Origin: Siniperca chuatsi
Lineage: Eukaryota > Chordata > Actinopteri > Centrarchiformes > Sinipercidae
Assembly (NCBI RefSeq): GCF_020085105.1
Contig: NC_058042.1
Span: 23,395,501 to 23,459,500 of the forward strand
Direction of reading: 5' to 3'
DNA: 64,000 nucleotides
A program made the translations under genes and the position numbers. Below, in pieces: positions 23,906 to 34,745 of the stretch. Within the stretch, counting starts at the first letter, position 1; each line of letters opens with the position of its first letter. The notes beneath the pieces are model-generated. The model saw only the letters and a list, made by a program, of their open reading frames with translations. It was not told the DNA's origin and did no database searches.

Positions 23906-25416
23906 GGCACATTTTTATAACACGACAGGCAGAAATCACCTTCTGGTACACTAAGCCAGTCAGCATTACATCATAGGCAACATACCAACTTAATGCCGTT
24001 TTAAATTTCATTGCTTGCAAGGAGGTGATTAAATCTGATATTTTGTTTTCCCCAACATGCAGAGCATAATCTGACACAAGAACATGTTAATGTAGTGACT
24101 GAAACTGTATCAGGAGCCTAACAAGCCAGTACAGGGAACTATTAATAGATCCAGAGCTGAAAAGAGTAGAGTTACTCTCAGACTTTTGGGGGACACTCAA
24201 CACACCTTTTAAAACACCACTTTATAAAGTTGAAAAGTGCATTAATCAGATGCTGTCAAATGCCAGGTTTTTGGCTATCTTGCATTTAATCTCAGTCCTT
24301 AGGAGTAACAAGGCAGCCACAAAGAATGTAGGTCCATTCCTCTCATGTTTACTGTGTAGCATAAATAGGAACAGGTTTCATGCAGGGATATTTAGGACTC
24401 TCTCTATTATACCCTATAATATCTCATAGCAAAAAACAGACCAAACTTGTTGCAAATGGACACTTTTGTGAATAAGCTCTGGAGTTACTTGTGTAATTGT
24501 ATTGATCCCAATACCTGCTTAATGCCATACTGGCCATTTTGTATGCCCGAATCTGTGTAAGAATGGTAATGTGGTAGTCATTTTAAAAGAGCATTGGTAT
24601 ATATTATCTGCTTAGATTACCATACATGGTAGTCATAAATCATTCTATGGGACATTAGTAAAAGTAAAAAAAAGAATGATGTAGTTTATAATACTTACAT
24701 ATTCAAATCTGTCTTTGCAGAGCTGTACCATGAGGTGGAGAAAGACCAGGGCAGAGAACCACAAACACCACATGACCACCTCCTCCACTGTCTGCACGTT
24801 CAATACGCCAAAGATGAAAATGAACTTGTAGAAGATGAAGTTCCAGAATTTATCTTTGAGGTGCTGAGGAATAAACACATTACAAATGAGATGTCATTTT
24901 CTGAAAGAGGATAATAACCCAGGTATGAAAGTAGCTGTATTTATCATTTTAACACTGTTAAAGACACAGACTCACCTGCTTCTCACTGACCCTAAGCGGG
25001 CCAAACACCACATACTGAATAATTTTAGCAATTAACATCAAAGAGCAGCAGAATGTGTTGACTAAGACCTAGGGGAGTACAGAGAATAAAGTGACAATAA
25101 GTTTTCTGTCAGAACATCATCTTATCAAGCAATGCAAAATCCTAAACTGGATGACACTCACCCATACAAAGAGACTGTCAGTGACAAGATACCACAGGAC
25201 AGTGGTTGCCAATTCTGTGTTACTAATATCATTGTTTAGATGTTCAAGAGCCACTTCAGAGGGGGCTGGTGTTTCATCAGTTTCCAAGGCCCCAAACCCC
25301 GGGTCAGTCACAGTGGTGTAGGCACTGAAGATACTGCCAGCAAGCAAAGCCACACTCAGTGCTGTGTAGGTCTGCAGGCTGGGCCAAGGAAACCTCTCCA
25401 AAAACAGCAGAGGCAT
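17774..25416 (-). CDS. amfr: Autocrine motility factor receptor, E3 ubiquitin ligase gp78
   Basis: Coding exons (minus): 25416-25162, 25068-24976, 24863-24699, 22893-22741, 21837-21797, 21105-20973, 20859-20726, 20564-20454, 20017-19821, 19500-19397, 18833-18699, 18477-18296, 17930-17774. Total 619 aa, human 643. gp78 is a polytopic ER-membrane E3 ligase of ER-associated degradation, with substrates such as HMG-CoA reductase and INSIG1. Visible order: N-terminal [14 protein letters not shown], hydrophobic membrane segments to about 300, RING-H2 with CAIC at 341-344 through [15 protein letters not shown] linker, CUE ubiquitin-binding region ([10 protein letters not shown], about 440-500), G2BR helix for UBE2G2 ([18 protein letters not shown]), and C-terminal VCP/p97-binding motif ([13 protein letters not shown]). 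The ATG is preceded by an in-frame TGA, which fixes the start. The N-terminal loop after exon start is shorter and differs from human. Confidence 0.95.
22305..22445 (+). pseudogene. hAT-type BED zinc-finger remnant in amfr intron 3
   Basis: An open frame on the plus strand, opposite to amfr, reads [12 protein letters not shown]...[14 protein letters not shown]...H. The spaced Cys2-His2 pattern with [10 protein letters not shown] is typical of BED fingers at the N-terminus of hAT transposases. Nothing downstream continues as a transposase, so this is a fragment. Confidence 0.55.
23853..23901. repeat. (AC)n microsatellite in amfr intron 3
   Basis: About 49 bases of AC dinucleotides, read directly. 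Confidence 0.95.
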
Positions 25417-25484
25417 TGCAGTGTTTACGTCCACTCCTCAACCTGTTAAATGGTGTTTGTCCCGATCCAAGAACTCAACACAAC
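25417..25484 (-). other. amfr 5' UTR part of first coding exon
   Basis: The acceptor CTGCCCTCAG|GTTG lies at 25485/25484 (minus) and a TGA is in frame just upstream of the ATG. Splicing joins it to a further 5' exon. Confidence 0.6.
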
Positions 25485-26014
25485 CTGAGGGCAGAAGTGA
25501 GTTAGTAAAGTTTGGCCAACATTAGCTAAGCTGAAGTTAAGCGTAAACATTAGTTATGTTACATGCATAGCTACAAATGTGTTAGCATACGATCGTGACT
25601 AATTGGTGTTAATGTGGTGTTTAATGATTTTGAAATAGCCAGTGCAAGATTTCCATGAAGTTAGAAGACTAGCCTTAGCTAGCCGGATATGTTAGCTAAC
25701 CTACTCTCAGTTCTCAAGCAAGGCTAACTTCACGTTAGTTCATTACAGTTGGTAAAGGTGCAAATTGCTCCCGAATTGGCCTATCTTTGATGAAGTGTAA
25801 TTGATTAAAATCAAACAAAGTGAAAGCGGTGGGCCAGCGACTGGCCAACATTTATTAATGTTGGCTAAATAATACGGAGTTCACGGCCCTAACATTAGCT
25901 ATTTACCTGGCTAACGTTATTTAAGACTAGCTTAGTTGTTAGCTAATATTAGCTACGTAGCTAGCCACTGTTAGCAAGCACCAGCCATCAAGCTCGTAAT
26001 ACATCGTCACTTAC

Positions 26015-26115
26015 AGTTTGTCACAAATTTATCTAACCACAATTTCCAACGTCCTTTGTTGTATTCGGTGCTGTACTTTTAGTGCAGCTGCACTGAGAAC
26101 ATCGTTGTTGACAAC
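26015..26115 (-). other. probable amfr non-coding exon 1 and promoter edge
   Basis: A donor AACT|GTAAGTG lies at 26015/26014 on the minus strand. Sequence upstream to about 26170 is locally G/C-richer with a GGGGAGGGGAGGGG tract on the plus strand. The transcription start is not determined. Confidence 0.45.
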
Positions 26116-26764
26116 ATCGTCATGTTTATTTCACCGATCAGACAGCTGGCTGAGGGGAGGGGAGGGGAAGCTTCTTCCTCTTCTTCTTTGAAGTTTAATG
26201 GCAGCTGGTATCCTTAGTGTTGCATTACTGCCATCTTCTGGAGCTAGTTAACTCCTATAGTGTCGGGTTTGGTTTTTCCCATTATTTCTGTGCTCCTGAG
26301 TGCCTTGTCCGCTTCCACCATGCTCTTTGATCCTGCCCTTCTTAGCCCTAATCTTTTCTTCCACCATGTCCTTTCTCTCTGACATATATTTCCTGCAACT
26401 AACAAGCACATTCAGTTTCTGGTATGACATGTTCATAAAAAGATGAAGATGGTTGGATGCATCTGTGAAGTGAGCCGTTCAGATTACTGTGTCCTATTTT
26501 AATTCTAGTCATGATTACCTCCTCTTTTCTGTTTACTCCCCTATTTCTCACAATAGCTACCCACTTTATTTTAAATTGAATGTAAATGTCTTCCCCTTAT
26601 CTCCTGATCCCAGTGCTGTTACCACTATTTAGGCCTGTTGGTTTTCTTCCTTACAATGACCTTTCCCTTTGATTTTTAAAGTTTAGTAAGGATGGAGCTA
26701 TTGGCAGAAATGGAAAATAATTATGTTTTCATTAGTGTATATCACCTGAAAATAAGAATCCAGT
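26116..26764. other. intergenic, no gene recognised
   Basis: Ordinary AT-rich sequence. The open frames are short and unsupported. Confidence 0.6.
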
Positions 26765-27010
26765 TTTTGCGTTACCTTAGAATGAGCCATTTTTATCTAC
26801 AGAGGGAGCGGGTCTCCTTCCACAGAGGCCGCCATGTTGCAGAGGGTGAAACAAGCCGTATTCAAATGGTTGCAAACTGCAATTTCACCACTAGATGCCA
26901 CTAAAGTCTACATATTGGACCTTTAAATCTTAGTGTTAGAAACCTGTTTTGGTGGAACCATAGACTGTAAATAATACATTTATATACAGTCAATGGGAGG
27001 GACACATATC
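26765..27010. repeat. fish interspersed repeat fragments
   Basis: Contains CCATGTTGCAGAG, TTTCACCACTAGATGCCAC and CTACATATTGGACCTTTAA, then ATAGACTGTAAATA paired with TATACAGTCAATGG. These words recur in many fish genomes. Two separate short non-autonomous elements are likely. Confidence 0.45.
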
Positions 27011-27179
27011 ACTTGCTGCAGCAAACCCAAACGTCACTTTGAAATATAGCCACAAGCAGCAATGATCAGGGTCAAAGCAGACTGCGAGCATTTGGATGCT
27101 TGTTTCTTGTGAAATAAGAAGCAGTGCTGTAACAAGAAGCAAAACTCTTGATTTTCTTTAAACTAATTCATCGTGGTCA

Positions 27180-27954
27180 TCACTGTCGCAGTACTGGCGA
27201 ACAGGGAAAGGACCCAAACGCAGATAGGAGCAGAACGATGACTTGAGTGGTTTATTAAGGGCTTACTGGCAGTTACAGATAGGCAGACAGGTACAAAGGT
27301 TGGTTGGCTGGCAAGCAGGCAGGCAGCTATACAAGAAGCAGAGAATCCAGAGCCAATATACCAACTGGGACGAACTGACAAAGAACAAAGGAAACACAGA
27401 GACTATATACACAGGTGAGGGCAGGATAACAGGTTACACTAATTAGAGTGGAGCAAAGACTCAAAACTGGAGGGAAAAGCAAACAAAGACAGGAAGTAAA
27501 ACTACACAAGACACATGAGGCAGCACACAGAGGCAGGACATGGCTGCTGTGCTGGAACTGGTGACCGCCGTGGCGCAGGAACTGGTGTTGGCCATGCTGC
27601 CGACTGGAGACCAGGAGCAGGAGTCAGCCGGTCCACAGACTGGGGACCAGGCAGGACTGATGACGGCTCTGAGGCACTGGACAGCTTGACCTCCATGTCA
27701 GTAGACCAGTAGGCCTGGACTGGACAGACATGGTGGCAAGGTGACCCAAGGAGAGGTTTTGTCATCTGCCATGAAGACCAGAAAACTGGCTGATGCTACG
27801 AGGGCCTCCCCAGGCCAGGCGGATGCCCAGGCAGGTGCCCAGGTATGGGCAGGCCGAGGAGCAGGCCAGGAGCTAGCGGGCTGGATGCTAGCAGGCCAAA
27901 GTGCAGGCTGGGAGCTAGAGGGCCAGGAGCTAGCGGGCCATCAGAATCCCCTTA
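27180..27954. repeat. retroelement-like interspersed repeat with internal tandem motifs
   Basis: Begins with GGACCCAAACGCAGATAGGAG, a wording common to a fish interspersed repeat, and ends in degenerate short repeats of GGCCAGGAGCTAGCGGG type (27860-27940). No intact ORF. Confidence 0.4.
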
Positions 27955-29520
27955 CTACAACCTGGATATGTTTTCTATTCTTGAGGGGGAAATTAACCAC
28001 TATAAAACCACAGGAACTGTTTTGATTGTCTTGTGTGCTCGAACAGGGGAAAGAGCTGACACTATAAACGCCCAGGGAGACAAACACTTACCTGGAGGAA
28101 CCTGCCTCGACCTCCCTGAATGCCCCGATAGAAACAGCTGTGACAAGCTTACTAATACAAGTGGTTCCCAGCTTCTACAACTCTGCTGTACACTGGGGCT
28201 GTACATAGTCAATGGCAGGCTAAGAGGAGACTCTCTGGGTCACTACACTTATAGGTCAGCTCTTGGTAGTAGTACAGTAGACTATTTCATTACAGATTTA
28301 GATCTTTCAGAGCTTTCAGTCAGCCCCCTCACACCCATCTCACGGTCTATCTAAAAAGAGCCCAGTCTAATTATGGGTCCTATAGGCCCTGTCAACTGTA
28401 TGACTATCACATACTCATATAGATGGGCATGGACAGCATTGGGAAGTACCAAAAGGCATTGGAAAATTAACAAATGCATGACTTAAGATGGGGTATGCGA
28501 TTCTAATCCAGTACACGTCTTTTTGTCGAATTCAGCAAATATCTCCTCGCAGTCCGCTAGCTGTCCGTTCTGTGCGTGCGCTGAAAAAAACTCTGGTGTT
28601 TGTACACAGCCCTGGCTCTGTAAATGCGAAATAAACAAAGTGGTTCAGACCAAGCCACACAACACTATTCCAACCAAGATTTGTGTGTCAGGTAACGTTA
28701 AATGACTTGCCCACAGACATTCATCTTACCTTCTAGTTTGCAAAGATATGCTGTTGTTGTGATGTTAGCTGATGTAGCAGGAGAGTTGTGAGTATCACTG
28801 TCTGGAGCTGGTGTGCTGCTCTGGGAATCCGTCTCATCCTCTCTGGCTGTTAGAGTCGCATCAGCAACTATAGCAACAGTTTGCTAACCCATAACCTAGC
28901 TAAGATAACCCACAACCTAGCTAACATTAGTTACATTACTTGCTGTGTCATTGTTCTATACAAAGGTATTGGATTGGATTATTGAATGGTATTGTCATGG
29001 TATTGGATTTCTCCAGAATTGGATACCCAGCTTTGATTTATTTCTGTCTGAAATGTTCCCCTATAATAATTCTGATGTAAATTTGTACAAAATCAATAAA
29101 GATTTTCATCATTTGGCTTTATTATCTTTATTATCTAATTTGAAACCCTCCAGACAAAAATCTAAACCGATAAACAATAACAAATAGTTTGACATTGAAT
29201 GCAAAAACTTAAGGAAACCTTTAAGAAAATGATCAAATGAAAAACATAGAGACCTAGATAATCAAAACATATGAGTATTCAATATATTTCTATCAATTGG
29301 CAACTTTCAGACATCTGGAACAATTCATAAAATATGACCCAAATAACTATCGGTGTCACTAGTAATCTGGGAAACATACTTTGCAACATCATTAATAAAC
29401 AAATTGTCAAATTTCTTAATAACTACAATGTTTTGCACAGATGCCAAATTGGATTCTTTCCGCACAACAGCAATAACGTTTGTCCACAGCAGCGTAGACA
29501 GAATATTTGGGTAAATTAAG
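27955..29520 (+). mobile_element. degraded non-LTR retrotransposon (LINE) fragments
   Basis: Three colinear pieces on the plus strand. The first (27955-28354) resembles the LINE endonuclease domain, including LCCTLGLYIVNGRLRGDSLG and SSTVDYFITDLDLS. The second (about 29180-29290) reads ECKNLRKPLRK then SNEKHRDLDNQNI, a linker seen in fish LINEs. The third (about 29336-29480) starts DPNNYR and continues, after a frameshift, as SNLGNILCNIINKQIVKFLNNYNVLHRCQIGF, the start of a reverse transcriptase. Stops, frameshifts and an inserted element break it. It is inactive and the clade is uncertain. Confidence 0.6.
28490..28940. repeat. unrelated repeat inserted in the LINE
   Basis: Interrupts the endonuclease and linker pieces of the LINE. 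Words such as GGGTATGCGATTCTAATCCA and TCGCAGTCCGCTAGCTGTCC look like a known fish short repeat. The boundaries are estimated from where LINE homology stops and restarts. Confidence 0.4.
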
Positions 29521-30056
29521 GGTTTATTTCAACCAAACCAGATTCGGTGATTGTTGGAACAGTGGAAAGACTAACAAAGACTGTTTTGGTGAGATTAATT
29601 TAGTTTCTGTCCAGTTACGATGATCTGCAAGGTAAAATGACACAAACAAACAGAACTATTATTAACAAAATGTTGTTTCTGATATGCACTCTGGAGCAGA
29701 AGGGGGCATTAATGCACATGATTCTGGATGTCAACCATCACAAAACTACAAAAAGTGATAGAAGATTCCTTCAGAAGTAGGAATGGTTTAGCCAGTGCTT
29801 TGGATAAAGGAACTATAAAAGACCATTGACTTTTTTGTTTGCCATGTAAAGTTAATCATTACATGGCAATCAAATGTACTTAGAATTTATACTTAAATTC
29901 ATCCTGACTCACTCTTTTATATATACTGTAAGTAATAAAGTTCCTTATCAAACCAAGGTCACAGAACTGAAACAGAAAGTTCTTTTGAATAACAGTAGAT
30001 TAGCAGTCTAGTAGACTGATCAGTTTCCCATTATACATGCATACAGCACTTTATTT
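29521..30056. other. upstream region of first receptor gene, nothing recognised
   Basis: AT-rich. No promoter motif can be assigned. Confidence 0.5.
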
Positions 30057-30099
30057 TTCTTTTCATGCAGACACCACTGTCAGCACATACACTTGCAGC

Positions 30100-31074
30100 A
30101 TGAACCGCTCAACTGAGTTGTCTCTGTCAGAGGAAATGGCCCCTGAGGAGTTTGACGGTGTGACAGCAGTGGCTTGTGTTATCCTGGGCCTGTCCTTCCT
30201 GATAGGAGCTCCGGGGAACTTGGTGGTGATCTGGACTATCCTGAGACACGTCAAGAAGCGTTCTCACACTGTGGTGCTCATCCTGCACCTGGCTGCTGCT
30301 GACCTGCTGGTCCTCATCACCCTGCCTCTATGGATCTACTCCCTGGTACATACCTGGGTGTTTGGAGAGGCCTTCTGCAGGGCCTTGGTGTACATTGTCA
30401 GTGTGTGCATGTTCAGCAGCATCTACTTCATCTCCCTTATGGGTGTGGTGCGCTTTTTAGCCATTTGTCATCCATTTGTGATGATGCGCTGGGCGACCAA
30501 GCGCATTATGAACAGATGTCTTGTACTTTTGTGGCTCCTTGCTATGCTTCTAGGAGTGCCTGCTTTACTGAACCAGCCTAAGGATGAAAGAGATGGAACT
30601 GAACAGTGTTTTATCAAGGAATTCAGCTCCGTGACTCAAGCGATCATTTTGTTGTGTCTGGAGACCTTGGGGGGCTTTGTAGTTCCTTTTGTCATTCTTA
30701 GTATCTGTTACTGTCTAGTAGCTGCCCAGCTCAGGAAAATGAGTTTCAACTCCAAACAGAAATCCATGGTTCTTGTGCATGCTGTGGTGATAACCTTCAC
30801 ACTGTGCTGGTTGCCTTACCATATCATCAACATTATTGATCTGGTTTGCATCGTAGGATCAAGCACAAAACATGAATGTGTGCCGGAGAGTCTTGTCTTT
30901 AGCTCTGGTGCCCTTGTTTTCATTAGCAGTTCTGTGAATCCTGTGTTATACGCCCTCTTTGCAAGGAACTTACAAGGGAGTCTCGAGGAGTCCCGACTGG
31001 TCAGGCTGTTCCAGGAAATGGCCACTCACACCAACAAACTCAAGGAGCTGGTAGTACTACGGCAGACTGGCTAG
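30100..31074 (+). CDS. Leukotriene B4 receptor 1-like GPCR, copy A (divergent DRY motif)
   Basis: A single coding exon of 324 aa. It encodes a class A seven-transmembrane receptor of the LTB4/chemoattractant group, expected at the plasma membrane of leukocytes with Gi coupling. Landmarks: N-terminal glycosylation motif NRS; GN at 39-40 (TM1); LAAAD with Asp68 (TM2); Cys93 and a Cys in loop 2 for the conserved disulphide; CWLPYH in TM6; NPVLY in TM7. The DRY position reads V-V-R-F, so the acidic residue is Val117. The short C-terminal tail lacks an obvious Ser/Thr cluster. The ATG follows an intron-type pyrimidine tract and CAG at 30070. An in-frame upstream ATG at 30037 precedes that acceptor and is less likely. 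LTB4 assignment is by resemblance; another lipid or chemoattractant ligand is possible. Confidence 0.8.
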   Translation: MNRSTELSLSEEMAPEEFDGVTAVACVILGLSFLIGAPGNLVVIWTILRHVKKRSHTVVLILHLAAADLLVLITLPLWIYSLVHTWVFGEAFCRALVYIVSVCMFSSIYFISLMGVVRFLAICHPFVMMRWATKRIMNRCLVLLWLLAMLLGVPALLNQPKDERDGTEQCFIKEFSSVTQAIILLCLETLGGFVVPFVILSICYCLVAAQLRKMSFNSKQKSMVLVHAVVITFTLCWLPYHIINIIDLVCIVGSSTKHECVPESLVFSSGALVFISSSVNPVLYALFARNLQGSLEESRLVRLFQEMATHTNKLKELVVLRQTG

Positions 31075-31242
31075 AGGGCAGCAAATACATAGGTAGGGTT
31101 GATGTCTGACTGTGTGAAAATAACTGAATTGCTGAAACTGTGATGGTGGGAAAATGTGACATTTGTCTTCTGTAAGTAATTGGGTCAATGATGTGACACC
31201 AATTTTTTTGTGTCTGTGTGGTTTAGTTCAATTTAAAAGGAA

Positions 31243-31248
31243 AATAAA
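31243..31248 (+). terminator. poly(A) signal of receptor copy A
   Basis: AATAAA about 170 bases after the stop codon. Confidence 0.55.
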
Positions 31249-31719
31249 CTTACAAATTACTTGCATAATTCCTTTTTTTGAGGACCAGGATCAGTCAACT
31301 TAAAGGTGTTAAGGTGGTGTAACCAAATAACTTACATTCAAGGAGCCATTTTGTTTAGAGAAAGAAAAGGAGGGGGTGGAGGAAGCACAATGCATATTCC
31401 CCCTACAATTTTAAAATAATAATAATGTAATGGTAGTGATAATATTAATAAAGTAATAATAATATGAATGATAGTGATAGGAATGATAATGATAATAATA
31501 GTAATAAGACAATTGTAGAAGCAGTTGTCAAGCAGGAACACGGGGGCAGCAGGTGGCCCACATTCACACATCCAGACTCTGCAGCTCCAGAGGCAGAAAT
31601 ACCTGCCTGAAGCGACTGAAGAAGAGACAAGAGAGACAAAAAAGCGCAAAACTACAGGAGAGAGATAATGTCGAGTTAGTAACATGCATTAATGGGATAA
31701 AAATGCATACAGATGGAGA

Positions 31720-32020
31720 GGGAGAGGAGGAGAGAGAAGCTCAGTGCATCATGGGAAGTCTCCCTGCAGTCTAGGCCTATAGCAGCATAACTAAGGCATG
31801 GTTCAGGGCTCACCCAAGCCAGCCCTAACTCTAAGCTTTATCAAAGAGGAAAGTCTTAAGCCTACTCTTAAATGTGGAGATGGTGTCTGCCTCCCGAACC
31901 CAAACTGGGACCTGATTCCACAGGAGAGGAGCTTGATAACTGAAGGCTCTGGCTCCCATTCTCCCAACCTTGGTGTTTTTGGAATGTTTAGTTTTAATGA
32001 ATATTTGTATTCTATGCAAA
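31720..32020 (-). mobile_element. LINE 3' end fragment (L2-like)
   Basis: On the minus strand the frame 32019-31831 reads KVGRMGARAFSYQAPLLWNQ then VREADTISTFKSRLKTFLF, the conserved end of the ORF of fish L2/CR1-type LINEs. Plus-strand words such as CAGTCTAGGCCTATAGCAGC continue into its 3' end. It is truncated. Confidence 0.65.
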
Positions 32021-32359
32021 TTCTATTCTATTCTTTCTCAGCTTTAAAAGACCTACAACTCCAATAATTCAGTGATAGGAGAAATGTTACTCAAAGATTA
32101 AAATTTAAATACAAATAAAGAGCTGCAGGTGTGTCTGTTTGGCCGAGAGTGGGGCTGAAATACACACAAGCAGAGCAGAGAGCAGAAGACAGGATGTAGC
32201 TGGCTCCTTCCCGCAGGGTTGTGCGGAGGTGTGGGCGATTTTATTTGTGCTTTAGAACTTAACCACCGTGAAACAATCAGAAAATAATGTTTTATCTAAT
32301 TCACTGCTTTGTTATCTGATTCACTGCTGACACCGCTCCCTCTCTTTATTCATTCTCTA

Positions 32360-32995
32360 GAGCCGTGTTTCCACCAAACATTTTTGGTATAGTACCCTTA
32401 AAATCCATACCTACGTGTACCAAAACCCTAGATCTGTTTAGTGTTTCCACCATGTAGGCGTGTTGTTACCGGGGCTTCGGGGCTAATCCCCTTCAATTTT
32501 CCAGCAGTTGGGAAACAACAGAGATAATGTTCTTGGTCTTGAGAAGCTGCAGCATTTATTAACTGACACACTGTAACCTACACTGTACATTTACTGCCAG
32601 ATTGACAGTTTACTGCTAACCTTTTCCTCTGCTCACATTCACCGTCACTTTCTGCCGCTCGCGCTCTCCCTCAACCACATACTCGCTATGCGGTCACGTT
32701 TCGTGTTCTTTCTCCTCGGTATGTGGTTGTTTATTACAGCAACGATACACGCTTTGTATGAGAAAACGCTGCTTAAAGACAGGAGAGTTTGGAAAATCCT
32801 ACATCAGAGCGCAGATGACGAGACGACTTGTGGTCAGCAGTGTTTTAACTCCACCTGTTAGTATCGGCTCAGCTCGCCTGGAACCTCAACAGAGGAGTAA
32901 CGGGAAAACGGGACGCCATGGAGTGGTTCTATTGGTGCCATCCACAACTTTTCACAAATGGAAACGCGAAAATAAGCGTGTAATGAACTTAAATG
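32360..32995. repeat. possible hAT-like non-autonomous element
   Basis: GTGTTTCCACCAAAC and GTACCAAAACCC near the left edge, and a right edge with TTCTATTGGTGCC and GGAAACGCGAAAA, resemble a family of fish MITEs. The terminal repeats are imperfect and the limits uncertain. Confidence 0.35.
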
Positions 32996-33059
32996 AACTT
33001 GATTGGACTGCTTGGTATAAACGTAGAAATATTTTCTCTACACTGAAATCATAAAACAC

Positions 33060-34700
33060 CAAGTTCAGTTGACCTGGCTGACTGTCATGCTTGATTTTCA
33101 GTGTCAATTTCTTCAACAAACAATGCCTTTGACCGTAGAAGCAACATGGTCAGGTGGTGTAACTGGTTTGTGCCATTGCTTAACCAGTATTTTTTTTAAA
33201 TACAATTATGCTAATATACAGGAAAAGGAATGTGGAATAAAATGTAATCATCTATTTTAGTATAATAACATGTGTTATTCATATTTGTTTACATAATTTG
33301 TCAGAGATTATTTAGAAAACAGAGGTTTTCTGCATATGTCCTGCACAGTAGTGCAAAAATGAATAAACATTTAACTTTAGAGATAATCCTAATAAAATCT
33401 ATTTTTATGTAATATTTTAAAATTAAGTAATTATTTATGAGTACACTTAACACACACTCTAGGTGATTAAGATATTTAATATTTTTCATTCTTTTGTGGT
33501 TATACCACTTGACATTTTTAGGCACATTCTGTCTTACATTTTGTAAAAAAAAAAATGGTGCAAATGTAATTTCACATGAAACCAACATAAATACAAACTG
33601 TACATTTTGCTCATCTTGCTAACCCTTATTTGTCACTGACCCAATTAAGGGACTATACTTTATTATCAAGCCCTATATATGTTCTAAGGTTTTGATGACA
33701 AATGATTGCTGTATAGTTTAAAATTTTGAAATTGTTAAATTTTGATATGCTCCTGTATTGTATTGTATAATGTGTTTTGTATATTATCATTAATTATCTG
33801 TTTTGTGACTGGAACATTTTTATGAAATACCCCTAATTTAATGTTCTGGGAAACTGTTACAATTTTTTCTTTCTTGTTGATCATTAAAACTTGATTAGTT
33901 TATCATTCTGTCTTATTTTGGTTTAAGACAGAACAACTTGACTAGAATTCTTGCCTCTTACTAATCGCAGCTAAGCTAAAACATATTGCTAAAAAATCTA
34001 TACAGTCTATGCTAGGCTAAAAGTTATTAATAATTCCTTCAAAACAATACTGCAATATTTTATACTGAACGTGGAGCAATTATTCCCCACAAACTACATT
34101 CACAGATTAAGTCATTCCTTTGCAAGGGTGTAAGTGTAAGTACACAAACCAGGAACAGCCCATGTAAAAGCTATGGGTCACAGAATTTCATTCTATCCCT
34201 CCAAAAACACGTGATTATCTACAGTAGGACACCATTTTTAGACCCTTTTTAAAAATGTTACATGTTACCTGTATGATAGGCTTTGTTTCATTGAAAGAAT
34301 TTCACAAATTTAGTTGTTGTTTTCCATCTAATTGAATTTTTCTGTATATCATAGAAGTTTTGCAAACTTTGTCCTAGATGCTCATTAAATTGCCTCAGTT
34401 AATGGTATCCATAGGGTTACTCCTACATTTACTCTCTGGTGGGGCATCTGAGATCATTTCATTTCTGAGATTATTTCTATTTCTGTCACTACATTTTTTT
34501 TTACTTATTTGAAACTCTTTTCTAAATCACTTGGACCACACACTTCTTGTAATACCCTAATCGGGACCTGAGGTGAAAAATGAACTTATGACGCATGCAT
34601 GAATCACCCAGCTGTGTCTCAAATAGCCCTGTGAGGAACCCCCTTTCCTGTGCAGCCTATTCTTAAAGGGAAGTGGAGACTTGCTTGTACAGCATTTTGT
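33060..34700. other. intergenic between receptor copies, no gene recognised
   Basis: Very AT-rich. It has short unsupported frames only, and no sequence shared with the upstream region of copy A until about 34690. Confidence 0.6.
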
Positions 34701-34745
34701 TTTTCTTTTCATGCAGACACCACTGTCAGCACATACACTTGCAGC

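Noticed and set aside
25414-25434. Upstream in-frame start for amfr giving six extra residues
   Set aside because: The codon there is GTG, not ATG. The ATG at 25416 matches the family N-terminus and has an in-frame TGA upstream.
28945-29187. 80-residue frame as a small gene
   Set aside because: Sits in degraded LINE sequence and has no start context or homologue that I recognise.
30037-30099. Upstream in-frame ATG of receptor copy A (and 34650 for copy B)
   Set aside because: Both precede an acceptor-like pyrimidine tract plus CAG, the added residues differ between copies, and the inner ATG suits the receptor family.
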